Source of the DNA: a virus
IMG/VR virus record: IMGVR_UViG_3300045051_000909
Span: 126,001-190,000 of that record
Direction: 5' to 3' (one strand)
DNA: 64,000 bases
The position numbers and the translations under genes are program-made. Every line of letters starts with the position of its first letter. The first letter of the stretch is position 1. Of the stretch, positions 8,686 to 16,886 are shown in pieces. The notes under the pieces were generated by a model. It had not been told where the DNA came from and did no database searches. It saw only the letters and a program-made list of their open reading frames with translations.

Positions 8686-9254
8686 AGAGTGAACCCTCTT
8701 TCACTCGGCCGAGGCCCCGGGCGTTCCCAGCGTCGCGGGGCCATCTTTTTGGCATCTCCATGCCAGCCGACGTCCCGGTACCCTACCACACCGCTAATCT
8801 ACGCGACAAGCCTCCATCACACCTACATATACCTACTGGTACTTACACATACCCACATGTCCGTAGCTGTGTGAGACGCACGCTGAGACGCGCGTGAGAC
8901 ACGCAACCGGGGACTTGTTTTTGTAAATGATGTCATGCAGTTAGCGGGGATTTGGTGGTCGCGTGAGACACGCAACCCCTAATATCTTTACCCGGTGACT
9001 TTTACGCCACTCTTTCCACCTGTAGATCCTTCCACCCTGTCTTACTACCTTCCTTTCTCCTTACATTACCTTCAACCTTTGTGTGTCTCACTTGTCTCAC
9101 GATAAGCTAACTAGGTAATAAGATTAACGAAAGATGTAAGACATGCAGTGAGACACACGCAAAATTTGTGTGTCTCACGACCCGGTGCGTGTCTCACGAC
9201 CTCCTGGACGGCCACAGGTAACTCCTGAAGGTGGGGCAGCGCTCCAAGGCCGTC
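8686..9254. promoter_or_regulatory. Divergent intergenic region with GTGAGACAC repeats; possible origin or operator cluster
   Basis: About 570 bases without a credible gene between two divergent transcription units. It is more AT-rich than its surroundings. The core GTGAGACAC recurs in both orientations. Two direct copies of GCGTGAGACACGCAACC lie at 8892-8908 and 8961-8977. Inverted copies lie at 9081-9091, 9148-9158/9168-9178 and 9187-9197. A GC hairpin followed by five T on the plus strand (8713-8750) also lies here. Repeats of this density beside a primase-helicase operon suit a replication origin with iterons or binding sites for a regulator; which of these is unknown. Confidence 0.55.
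9148..9178. repeat. Perfect 11-bp inverted repeat with 9-bp spacer
   Basis: The arms GTGAGACACAC (9148-9158) and GTGTGTCTCAC (9168-9178) are exact reverse complements around an AT-rich 9-base spacer. They contain the GTGAGACAC core that recurs across the surrounding intergenic region. Dimer-binding operator or origin element are the main options. Confidence 0.75.
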
Positions 9255-9260
9255 TATACT
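9255..9260 (+). promoter_or_regulatory. Putative promoter element TATACT
   Basis: TATACT precedes the plus-strand genes at 9319 and 9691. No consensus -35 box is visible. The same hexamer sits just upstream of four other plus-strand genes (15837, 18875, 32183, 42289), so it is read as a -10-like element. A start of transcription about 7 bases downstream would exclude the in-frame ATG at 9262 and favours ATG 9319. Confidence 0.5.
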
Positions 9261-9318
9261 GATGTCGGTCGCAGGACGGGCCGTTTCCGGCCGCCTGGCG
9301 CGCTGCTTGAGGGACCTC

Positions 9319-9681
9319 ATGGACCTATCGCATACGCAGACTCGGAGCATCGTCGGGACCGGCTACCGCGTCCGCGACGTGGTCACCGCCACCACCGGAG
9401 GCATGAAGTCGGAGGTCTTCGTCTTCAAGGTCGCCGACGACCGCTTTAGCCGAGTCGCCTCCCCCAGCGACCTTGAGGAACTACCGGCCGCCAAGGCGGA
9501 TGCTATCGCTGCGGGTAAGGATCACTACCGCCTGGCAACGGTGACGCAGGACTTCCCGCTGCTGGTAGACGCGGTGGACTTCGGCGCCTACATCAAAGCT
9601 CGCTTGAAAGTTCTCGTCTCGGAGTACAATACTGCGGTCAGCAGTTTCGTAGGCGAAGACATCGCGACAGTTACCCCGTAG
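9319..9681 (+). CDS. Small protein, paralogue of the N-terminal domain of the next gene
   Basis: A 120-residue protein. ATG 9319 is chosen because GAGGGA lies 5 bases upstream and the putative promoter TATACT ends at 9260; an in-frame ATG at 9262 would leave no leader. The protein has a beta-rich N-terminal half (EVFVFKVADDRF) and a helical end (YIKARLKVLVSEYNTAV). By eye it aligns over its length with residues about 25-125 of the following protein (EIFVMRINA; RIDRLIADWKKYNTAF). No function is recognised; a virion or virion-assembly role is inferred from strand and neighbour. Confidence 0.65.
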   Translation: MDLSHTQTRSIVGTGYRVRDVVTATTGGMKSEVFVFKVADDRFSRVASPSDLEELPAAKADAIAAGKDHYRLATVTQDFPLLVDAVDFGAYIKARLKVLVSEYNTAVSSFVGEDIATVTP

Positions 9682-9690
9682 CGAGGGCGC

Positions 9691-10737
9691 ATGGTTCTCA
9701 CCACTATCTCGCAGCTGTGTCAGGCAGTCACTGACCTGAATGGTCAGCTTCGCTTCAAGATCGACAGCACGGTGATCCTGGTCGCCCCAGGAGACCTTCC
9801 GCATGCCGAGATCTTTGTCATGCGCATCAACGCAGCCACGGATCCGAAGGCTGATACGTTCATGCGTATCGCCACGGTCCTAGACCTGACGACTCTGCGT
9901 ACGACGCGCGAAGATGCAGTGAGCATTGGCGCCACGGCGTATCTCACCAGCACCTTCTCGGTTTCCTACCCTGATCTGAATCAGGCAACCGAAGCCAAGA
10001 AGTTGATCCAGGCACGCATTGATCGTCTGATCGCCGATTGGAAGAAGTACAACACGGCGTTCACAGCGAACAGCACCACGAATTTCCCGATGGTGCCGAC
10101 CAACATCATTCAAGCGAAGATCGACGCTTTCAGCGCTGCAAAGATCGCGCTGACGTCGGCTGACGCAACCAAAGCTGCGGCGGACGCTGACTGGACGCTC
10201 AAGGACGCCTTGGCCACCAGTGCTAACAACGCCCTGGTCACGGCGACGCAAGATAGCATCAAGTGCTCTACGCTCTCGTCTTCGCTTGGCGCGATCATCA
10301 CCGCAGAGAGCACTTTCCGTACTGCCGCCGGAACACTGCTAACAACACTCGGTACTCAGCTACCCGCGGTACGCGACATTCAGGTTCAGCTGGAAGCCAT
10401 CCCTCAAGCGTCTACACAGGCAACGGATCTCGACACAGCCTGCACTGCCCTCGAGACCGCGCAGGGGCTGTTCGCCACTGCTAAGCTTGATGAGTACACC
10501 ACAGGCGCTACGGCTCTTGCGGGTCTGAGCGCAGCCCTGAGCACCAGCTGTGGAGAGAAGACGGCAGCTCTCAACAGCGCCGCGCTGGCCAAATCAAACG
10601 CCGACGCTGCGAAGGCCACCGCCGGGACGACCAAGGCGGTCGCCGGGGCGGCAGCCTCCGCAGCGCAGGCAACGTATGACGATGCGCTTGCAGCTGTACT
10701 CGAGGTCTGCCCTACGTTCGATCCGAACAGCGTTTAA
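9691..10737 (+). CDS. Ala/Thr-rich coiled-coil protein, probable virion component
   Basis: A 348-residue protein with ATG 9691 and GAGG five bases upstream. Residues about 1-130 form a domain shared with the preceding small protein. The rest is strongly Ala-, Thr- and Ser-rich with heptad-like helical segments and short Ala/Asp runs (SNADAAKATAG, AAASAAQATYDDAL), ending CPTFDPNSV. Such composition is common in tail-fibre, tail-needle and other elongated virion proteins, but no family motif is visible. Its end overlaps the convergent gene at 10734 by 4 bases. Confidence 0.7.
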   Translation: MVLTTISQLCQAVTDLNGQLRFKIDSTVILVAPGDLPHAEIFVMRINAATDPKADTFMRIATVLDLTTLRTTREDAVSIGATAYLTSTFSVSYPDLNQATEAKKLIQARIDRLIADWKKYNTAFTANSTTNFPMVPTNIIQAKIDAFSAAKIALTSADATKAAADADWTLKDALATSANNALVTATQDSIKCSTLSSSLGAIITAESTFRTAAGTLLTTLGTQLPAVRDIQVQLEAIPQASTQATDLDTACTALETAQGLFATAKLDEYTTGATALAGLSAALSTSCGEKTAALNSAALAKSNADAAKATAGTTKAVAGAAASAAQATYDDALAAVLEVCPTFDPNSV

Positions 10738-12068
10738 CGCGGAGCCCGTTCGACTTTGATCTGGTCCACGGGCGGCGCACCGACGGCATCGAAGAACTCC
10801 GCCCAACTCGAGATGGTGCGGGTGGTCCAGATGCCGCGTCGTCCGCGCAGTCCGAGTTCGACGCCGCTGTACAACAACTTGCGGTAGCCGATCTTGTCAT
10901 AGTAGGAGCCGAAGCCCGCGGAGCGCCGGCGTAGTGTTTCATGTTCGAGAGTCGCCAGCCAGAGTGCGTAGGCTAGGTCGGAGACCGGCTTGATTTGCGC
11001 CTCCCGCTTGCGCTTGGGCAGGCCGAATGCCTCGGCGACTTGTGCGTAGGTCGGCCAATCCCTCTCCAGATCGGCTGAGGTTGCATTGCGGGATGCGGTA
11101 ATTGTGATCTTTTCACCGGAGCCCCGGTTTTCACGCCGCCAGTGATATGCCATATGCAGGTTGAAGCCATCGAGGATCACTTTACGCCGCCCAAGCTGAG
11201 TCTCCAGGCCAGACTGCTGTGCGATGAGCATGACTTGCCAGGGAGCGTAGCCACTGTCCTTGAACTGGTCCTTGCGCTCCTCAATCACCCACTCCGTGAT
11301 CTCTTCATCTGGTGGGAACCGTCCATCGCAGTACCAGTGGCGGTAGTTCCACTGACATGCTGATTTCTGCATCGGACAGTTGGCGCACTGCTCCTTTTTG
11401 AACTTGACTCGATCTGCGCGGGTCACAGCGGCCTTCTGCCGCAGCTCGACCCAACGTTGGATCTGCGTGAAGTCCTGATCAGTCCAACTGCGATTGGCCG
11501 GAGCAAAATGGTCGTACCGGTCTGACTTGGTCAGGACTGGCGAGATGTACGTGAAGCCCGCGATCTGGGTTTTTCGATTGCGAAAGCCAGTGATGACCTC
11601 TTCCTGATCCGTGTTGGTTTCGGGAGCAGCATCCTTGTAATTCTCGAGCAGCCGCCCAGCACAGGTCTTCCCTCGGTCCGGGCACTTCAAACAACCTACC
11701 GCGCGAAACAATGAAAGGCAGGTATCATAGAGTCGCCGATTGGAGAGGGGCACCAATTGCCAGCCCTTAAGACGTATGAGAACGGGTGGATCATCCAGTG
11801 TGGCGCTATCCGGCGGAGGCACTGACTCACCATCGTCGTGGACAAGGATTCGGTCCTTCTCCCCGGGAACAAAGTGGACGAAGTAACCGCGGGGAAAGAG
11901 TCCCCGGTAACTCTCATCTTGGGCGATTCGTTCCTGGTCCTCGAGCGACAATGGATATTCGTCGTCAGACCCGAAGACCAGGACCGGACTGCCGGTACGA
12001 TTCCAGTGTATTCGGTGCCACCGTGTTTCGGATGGCGGAGCTGTGTTGGCAACCGTGAAGTACTTCAT
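10734..12068 (-). CDS. Cys-rich protein of unknown function downstream of the reverse transcriptase
   Basis: A 444-residue protein whose ATG overlaps the stop of the reverse transcriptase gene (ATGA, 12065-12068), so the two are probably co-translated. Two Cys clusters stand out: GCLKCPDRGKTCAG (about 124-137) and CANCPMQKSAC followed by YCDG (about 226-250). These could hold zinc or an iron-sulfur cluster. Downstream are a helical middle (EEITEWVIEERK) and a basic C-terminal half with helix-turn-helix-like TYAQVAEAFGLPKRKREAQ. No family is recognised. Position and overlap make it the most likely effector or cofactor partner of the reverse transcriptase. Confidence 0.75.
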   Translation of the reverse strand: MKYFTVANTAPPSETRWHRIHWNRTGSPVLVFGSDDEYPLSLEDQERIAQDESYRGLFPRGYFVHFVPGEKDRILVHDDGESVPPPDSATLDDPPVLIRLKGWQLVPLSNRRLYDTCLSLFRAVGCLKCPDRGKTCAGRLLENYKDAAPETNTDQEEVITGFRNRKTQIAGFTYISPVLTKSDRYDHFAPANRSWTDQDFTQIQRWVELRQKAAVTRADRVKFKKEQCANCPMQKSACQWNYRHWYCDGRFPPDEEITEWVIEERKDQFKDSGYAPWQVMLIAQQSGLETQLGRRKVILDGFNLHMAYHWRRENRGSGEKITITASRNATSADLERDWPTYAQVAEAFGLPKRKREAQIKPVSDLAYALWLATLEHETLRRRSAGFGSYYDKIGYRKLLYSGVELGLRGRRGIWTTRTISSWAEFFDAVGAPPVDQIKVERAPR

Positions 12069-13309
12069 GTGCTGACCTCTTCATCGGATACAGCGAGCAT
12101 GTCCGGCTCGTTATTCACCTCAAAGGTCTCAGACGCCTCATGAAGTGTGCGCGCATGGCTGTAGATCAAACGTAGCTTGTTGGCTCGCTCCGGGGCCACC
12201 ATTGCGAAGTAGGCGATCTTTCCCGCGATCCAGCTGTGCAACTGCCCGACGCTTTCCTTCTTGGCCCGTTTCACCTGGGCCTGGAAACCATCCTTGACGC
12301 AGTTGTGCAGCAGCGAGCGGAACTTACGGTAGCTCTCGCGCGGGATGTTCACCTTCTGATTGAGCACGATGCCGAGAATCTTCTGTCGGCGATTGGGACG
12401 CTGGACATGCAGCTTCCTGCGGTTTACGCGGTAACCCGCGTCCACCACCACCTGGGTGATGGTCGCGATGACCTTGTCGACCTCTTCGCGGGAAAGGTTT
12501 TCCGGATGCGAGAAGTAGAGGTCATCTGCGTAGCGGGAGTATCGCCAGCCCGGCAACGCTTTCAGCAGTGGACCATCGAGTTTCCAGTCAGCGACCAGGT
12601 TGCAGATGTCACCACTGGCCAGCGAACCCTGGGGTACCCCGCTGTACTTCTTCTTGGTCTTGGGATTCTCCAGAGTCACCGTTAGCAGTTGCGCGAGCAG
12701 GCCAGAGACGTAGTGGTTGTACCCCACGACCTCATGGAAGTACTTGCGGATGAACGAGCGCCGTGTGGATGGGAAGAAGTCCTTCAAGTCCATATGGATC
12801 TTGACGCCACGTCGGGTGCAATCATGCTTGGGCACGGGCTGGCATGCCGGACAGGTAGTTGTTCCTGTTCGGATCAGCTGATACCCCTTCCCGCTGGGCT
12901 CGAGGGTAGTCTGACAGGTATGCGGCTGATCAGACTTGTCGCAGACCTCACAGCTGAACAGATGCTGTTTCGCAGTGTCGCGGGTGGACTTACCCACCTG
13001 ATAGGCACCGACGTGAGGTCCAAGCTGCTCACAGAGCGGAAGCAAGATTCGCGACCGCACTTGTTTGGTGATGAGCCGCATGATTGGAGACGGGTTGTGT
13101 ACGGTCCGCAGACCCCCGCTGGCCTTCTTGATCTTGAAGACCTTGTACTGCTTGTCGCGGTTGTTCAGGATGAACCACAGAGCCCGGCCTGTGAAGCCCA
13201 ATCGGAAGGCGAGGGTCCAGTCATCGATCACCAGCGGCAGTTTGTCGAGCTTGATTTTTGGGGGCTCGAACTCGATGCGTTCGAGCTTAGTCGTCTTGAA
13301 GGTCGCCAC
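12065..13309 (-). CDS. Retron-like reverse transcriptase with an internal Cys-rich insert
   Basis: A 414-residue RNA-directed DNA polymerase. Palm motifs are clear: RT1-like GGLRTVHNPSPIM, motif A HMDLKDFFPS (about 172-181), motif B GVPQGSLASGDICN (about 222-235) and catalytic RYADDLYFS (about 257-265). The following KILGIVLNQKVNIPRE resembles the region after the VTG motif of retron enzymes, and DTAKQH resembles their NAxxH motif. Between RT1 and motif A there is an extra segment (about 117-165) with CEVC, CPAC and further Cys and His residues, likely a zinc-ribbon-like insert. No msr-msd is visible beside it. It overlaps the genes on both sides. Confidence 0.9.
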   Translation of the reverse strand: MATFKTTKLERIEFEPPKIKLDKLPLVIDDWTLAFRLGFTGRALWFILNNRDKQYKVFKIKKASGGLRTVHNPSPIMRLITKQVRSRILLPLCEQLGPHVGAYQVGKSTRDTAKQHLFSCEVCDKSDQPHTCQTTLEPSGKGYQLIRTGTTTCPACQPVPKHDCTRRGVKIHMDLKDFFPSTRRSFIRKYFHEVVGYNHYVSGLLAQLLTVTLENPKTKKKYSGVPQGSLASGDICNLVADWKLDGPLLKALPGWRYSRYADDLYFSHPENLSREEVDKVIATITQVVVDAGYRVNRRKLHVQRPNRRQKILGIVLNQKVNIPRESYRKFRSLLHNCVKDGFQAQVKRAKKESVGQLHSWIAGKIAYFAMVAPERANKLRLIYSHARTLHEASETFEVNNEPDMLAVSDEEVST

Positions 13310-13952
13310 GGGACATCATCTCCTCGATCTCGGGTTCCTGGATATTGGGCGTCGGATCCGGCTTGTCGAGCCCATCCTTGAAGTAGTTGAACATCCCCAG
13401 GCTTAGATTCTCGTAGCAGATCTCCTGACCTGGATGACATTCCCCGTTTTGGTGGTTGATGTAGCGTGCGCACATGACACACACGGGACGGATGTTCTTC
13501 TCCGGTGTCTGGAGATAGGTGAGTGTCGGGAACGGCGAGACCCTGCCAGGCATCTTCTCACGGCCACGCCGCCCTACCCGTCTGTACTTGGTGCGGTACC
13601 ACTCAGACGCTGCGAGATAACGCGGTACCGCGTTCTTGATGAAACGGGTGAGGATCGGAACTGCCATGACCCATTCGTTCTCATCGAGCAGCTTCTGCCA
13701 TTCCTTCTGGGCCAACTTGCTCACCTCGAGCTCATCGTCATCACGCTCGAATGTGCGGTTGATGAACTCATCGGGCATCGCACTCGTGCTGAGCATCGTC
13801 TTTAGCGGGCCCTCGACAGGCATGATCAGCGCGTACCGGAATAGCTGCTTCAGGCACGCATGTTCGCCATGCTTGACGAGGTAAACGCGATCAAACGGGA
13901 AGCCGCTGCCAACGACTCCCCGTTTGATGCGTAGGGTGTAGATCTCTGCCAT
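13287..13952 (-). CDS. Protein of unknown function with Cys/His cluster, in the reverse transcriptase operon
   Basis: A 221-residue protein. It begins with a beta-rich segment (EIYTLRIKRGVVG) and has a helical middle. A conserved-looking metal site near residues 155-180 has CVMC, then His, Cys-His and Cys residues (ECHPGQEIC). The tail is acidic. The ATG overlaps the stop of the preceding gene as TAATG (13952), and its own end overlaps the reverse transcriptase start by 23 bases. This places it firmly in one operon with the enzyme. No family is recognised; nucleic-acid binding is a plausible guess from the metal site. Confidence 0.7.
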   Translation of the reverse strand: MAEIYTLRIKRGVVGSGFPFDRVYLVKHGEHACLKQLFRYALIMPVEGPLKTMLSTSAMPDEFINRTFERDDDELEVSKLAQKEWQKLLDENEWVMAVPILTRFIKNAVPRYLAASEWYRTKYRRVGRRGREKMPGRVSPFPTLTYLQTPEKNIRPVCVMCARYINHQNGECHPGQEICYENLSLGMFNYFKDGLDKPDPTPNIQEPEIEEMMSRGDLQDD

Positions 13953-14203
13953 TACGTCTCCTCGGCGCCCGGCGGCGGCCGGTATTCGCCCCAGCCCATG
14001 TGCTGGTGGTACTTCTGCTGGATTTCCGTCCAGTTCTTGCCTTCGATGGTGCAGCAGTACTTTCCCGTGTCGCCGTACATCTCGCGCATGATCTGATCAA
14101 CTTTCTTCTTGTTCTCGTCGAGCTCCGGGGTCCCGACGGGGTCGAGTCCTTCACAACCGCCGTACTCGTCGTCGGGACCCCAGCTCCAGTGCTCAGCTTT
14201 CAT
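13952..14203 (-). CDS. Small acidic protein of unknown function
   Basis: An 83-residue protein from ATG 14203, overlapping the VWA metallopeptidase gene by 11 bases and the next gene by one. It has two Trp-rich ends (HWSWGPDDEYGG, HMGWGEYRPPPG), a CC pair (KYCCTIEGKNW) and a helical middle. It may be an adaptor for its operon partners, but nothing in the sequence identifies a function. Confidence 0.65.
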   Translation of the reverse strand: MKAEHWSWGPDDEYGGCEGLDPVGTPELDENKKKVDQIMREMYGDTGKYCCTIEGKNWTEIQQKYHQHMGWGEYRPPPGAEET

Positions 14204-15812
14204 CTTCGTCGAACTCTCCCTTGATGTGGAACATTTCGATCACCCGATCCGGCGGCGTGTTGTTCATGCCCGGTGCCGGGCGGCAGTTGGGTGCGACCAA
14301 CCAGACGATGGGGCATTCTGGCCGGTACTGTGGAAAGACTTCGCCATCGATGACGACGCCACCATCAGTGAAGACGACGATGAGGTCAGGCTTCCCGGGA
14401 TGTTCCTCCGGGCGGCGGCTCGCGTTCTGCCAGTCCTGAGGTGTGTCGACTCCCAGGATGCGTTTGAACATGGGCGTGTAGACCGTCCCGCCATAGCCGT
14501 AGCGAGCGCGAGCACCCCCATCCTCAGGCGGCGCCAGATTGTCGGTGAGCTCCTCGTGCTGGCATGCGGCGTCGCCCTGGATGTGCACGAGCTCGATGAA
14601 CTTGTTGACCTTCATGAGCGAGTTGATGCACAGGCAGGCACGCGCGTATTCAGCATCGGCGACGGACCCGGAGGTGTCAGTCAGCCACCAGATCCGGAAC
14701 TTGCGGTCCAAGGTGAACCCCGGCCAGGGTTCGTAGTCCGTCCCGAACAGGGACGTGTTCGGCATGGCCATCTCCTCCAGGATCTTGGAGTGGATGGCCC
14801 CCTGGAGAGCATCGTCCAGAAGCCAGTGCCACGGGATTTGCTCGGGCGTGAGTAGGCCTTTGACCAGGCTTTCGATGCCAGCCGGAACAGTGCCCCGCGA
14901 ACGGATGGTCTGTTCGTGGGCGCTCTTCACCAGGCGCTTGGCGTGCTGCTTCATCTTGTTGCTGACGCCAGTAGCCTCTTCCGGAGACATATTGTCGGCC
15001 ATCTTGTTCCAGAGCTGATGGGCCTTCTTCGTGAGGCGTTCGAACGCGTCGGCCAGCTTATCGATGAGCTCGGGGTTATTGCGGGCGGCCGGGCCCAGTC
15101 CCTGCGGCACCTGGGGGTCATCGAGCGTGGGCTGATCCGATTCAGCCTCTCCCTTGGAGCCCTTCTTGCCCTTCCCGCCCTTGCCCGGCATGATGCCGCC
15201 CAGGCTCCCTCCGTCGATGGGTACCTCGATGCCAGCACCCCCGCTGCCACCCTGCTCCTGCTTCTCCCCGTCCTTACCCTCGAGCATCTGGTCGAGCATT
15301 TTCTCCATGTTCTCGAGGGCTTGCGGCAGATCAGCCACCAGCATGGCGATGTACTGCTCCATGCTTTTGCCCTTGGGATAGTTCATCTTTTCCGGGAGGA
15401 TCCAGGGGAACTTGCTGTCCTTGAACTCGGGCTCGTTCCGGACGATCTTGTCGTTGTCAGCGAGGTCAGCGGCGATGTTGAACACCACCATGACAGCCTT
15501 GCGCAGGGTGGGGTCGGCGAGCTGGCACTGAACGCGGAACAAGCGCTCGATGTGACGCAGTGCGATATGCCCCGCCTCATGGACGAGGACGAGCTTCTTG
15601 TCGCCGGTGGGGAGCTCGTGGAAGAAGTCATCATCCACGTTGAGGACGTAGCGACCGTTCGGGGCGACGCTCACAGAAGCCGTGCCGAAGTTCTTCTGGT
15701 AGAACTTGTCACACCCGTTGATGACACGCGCCCAGTAGTTGTCCCCGCCCCGTGCGGAGACGAGGTAGACGAGCGACCGTGAAAGTTCGGTGGTTTCGGT
15801 GGTTTCGGACAT
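14193..15812 (-). CDS. VWA-domain metallopeptidase-like protein (MoxR partner)
   Basis: A 539-residue protein. The N-terminal domain holds a zinc-peptidase-like motif VHEAGHIALRH (about residue 77). A Gly/Lys-rich low-complexity linker (about 170-215) follows. The C-terminal von Willebrand A domain has the metal site motif DTSGS (about 374) and a later VVFTDGG strand (about 480). This combination is known from bacterial and phage proteins encoded with MoxR-type AAA+ ATPases, where the pair remodels or matures other proteins. The likely ATPase partner is at 17594-18868 on the same strand. The two are separated by two plus-strand genes. Confidence 0.8.
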   Translation of the reverse strand: MSETTETTELSRSLVYLVSARGGDNYWARVINGCDKFYQKNFGTASVSVAPNGRYVLNVDDDFFHELPTGDKKLVLVHEAGHIALRHIERLFRVQCQLADPTLRKAVMVVFNIAADLADNDKIVRNEPEFKDSKFPWILPEKMNYPKGKSMEQYIAMLVADLPQALENMEKMLDQMLEGKDGEKQEQGGSGGAGIEVPIDGGSLGGIMPGKGGKGKKGSKGEAESDQPTLDDPQVPQGLGPAARNNPELIDKLADAFERLTKKAHQLWNKMADNMSPEEATGVSNKMKQHAKRLVKSAHEQTIRSRGTVPAGIESLVKGLLTPEQIPWHWLLDDALQGAIHSKILEEMAMPNTSLFGTDYEPWPGFTLDRKFRIWWLTDTSGSVADAEYARACLCINSLMKVNKFIELVHIQGDAACQHEELTDNLAPPEDGGARARYGYGGTVYTPMFKRILGVDTPQDWQNASRRPEEHPGKPDLIVVFTDGGVVIDGEVFPQYRPECPIVWLVAPNCRPAPGMNNTPPDRVIEMFHIKGEFDEDES

Positions 15813-15836
15813 GAGTGGTGGTTTCCTTTCGTGACC

Positions 15837-15842
15837 TATACT
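15837..15842 (+). promoter_or_regulatory. Putative promoter element TATACT
   Basis: TATACT stands 47 bases upstream of the ATG at 15890 in the short divergent gap after 15812. It matches the element before several other plus-strand genes. No -35 box is evident. It would drive the two genes at 15890-17597. Confidence 0.5.
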
Positions 15843-15889
15843 TGTGTCTGTTACTGTGGTTCAATGTCTCTGCCTCACAGGAGAAACCC

Positions 15890-16882
15890 ATGAGCGTGGT
15901 GGACCAGTTCAGCGACCCGGCCTTTGGCCTTCTCTTCCGGCAAGTGAACCGCATGCCGAAGCTTGAGAATTTCGTCAAGGAGGCTTCGGTCGAGTCCTCT
16001 GAGGCTCAGTCGCTCCCGGACCAGGCGTACGCATGGCCAGATGAGCGTAAGTTCCCCATCCACACGCCGCATCATGCGGCCCTGTCGTATGCCTACTTCA
16101 AGGCGGCATCCGAGCAAATGCCTCCATACGTCGAGGCCAACCTCAAGAAGGCTCTGGACGTATACCAGGTCCCCGCCGAGGTCTTCACGGAGTCCGAGGT
16201 CAAGGTGGCCGAGGAGCTGTCCGATGCCGACTACCTGATCCCAGATATGAAGCTGTTCCCGATCAAGACTGCCGCGCAGGTCAAGCGGGCACAGGCGCAG
16301 TTGGTGGATCACCTTCAGCGACTAGATCTGGAGCACCGGGCTACGGCTTGTGCCAACCTGGTGAAGAAGGCGCAGGAGTTCAGCGTTGAGCTCCATCCTG
16401 AGGTTCAGAAGCTCGCTGGGTTCGTGGTGTCGAGCACGCGTCAAGTTCGTGACTGGCTTGAGGCCCGGGCACACGTAGCTGAGCAGCCCGTTCACAAGCT
16501 CGCATACCAGACGATGGCCGACGAGCTCAGTAAGCAGCCGCAGTGGTCGAAGGACCGCGACGGCTTGCTCAAGCTAGCGAGTGTCATCGGACAGCTCGAT
16601 GAGCGCTCGGGGTTGGACCGCCACTACGACCGTAAGATCCCGGATGCCCTCCGGACGGTGTTCAATACCAAGACTGCCGCTTCTGGTATGGTGGAGCTCG
16701 GCGGCAAGCTGGTTTCGGTGGCCAAGCTGGCGAGCCTGCCGGCGTCGTTCTGGTCAGACCTGGATCCTGACATTGGCCGGGAACTGGCTCCGAACGGTGT
16801 AGTGGATCAATCCAAGCTGGCGACGGTGGTTGATACGCTGCCGCTCGATCTGAAGAACGTGGTTGCTGCGTACGTTCGGTGA
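15890..16882 (+). CDS. Conserved-looking phage protein of unknown function
   Basis: A 330-residue protein starting at ATG 15890 with AGGAG 6 bases upstream; an in-frame extension to 15815 lacks a ribosome site. It is largely helical and charged. An early block has Trp, Pro and His (YAWPDERKFPIHTPHHAA, about 47-64), and the end has LDPDIGRELAPNG and a helical VVAAYVR tail. The pattern suggests a folded enzyme-like or virion-associated protein, but no catalytic motif is recognised. It is followed 4 bases later by the next gene; the pair lies inside an otherwise minus-strand MoxR/VWA region. Confidence 0.7.
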   Translation: MSVVDQFSDPAFGLLFRQVNRMPKLENFVKEASVESSEAQSLPDQAYAWPDERKFPIHTPHHAALSYAYFKAASEQMPPYVEANLKKALDVYQVPAEVFTESEVKVAEELSDADYLIPDMKLFPIKTAAQVKRAQAQLVDHLQRLDLEHRATACANLVKKAQEFSVELHPEVQKLAGFVVSSTRQVRDWLEARAHVAEQPVHKLAYQTMADELSKQPQWSKDRDGLLKLASVIGQLDERSGLDRHYDRKIPDALRTVFNTKTAASGMVELGGKLVSVAKLASLPASFWSDLDPDIGRELAPNGVVDQSKLATVVDTLPLDLKNVVAAYVR

Positions 16883-16886
16883 TCGA

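Noticed and set aside
8713-8750. Plus-strand terminator before the GTGAGACAC region
   Set aside because: The hairpin and T-tract look convincing, but no plus-strand gene precedes it; kept only as part of the intergenic description.
12065-13309. Diversity-generating retroelement
   Set aside because: Motif B and the region after the YADD motif are retron-like, and no template/variable repeat pair or accessory gene was seen nearby.
10734-15812. Classical retron with adjacent msr-msd
   Set aside because: Genes on both sides of the reverse transcriptase overlap it, leaving no space for a non-coding RNA, and no a1/a2 inverted repeats were found.
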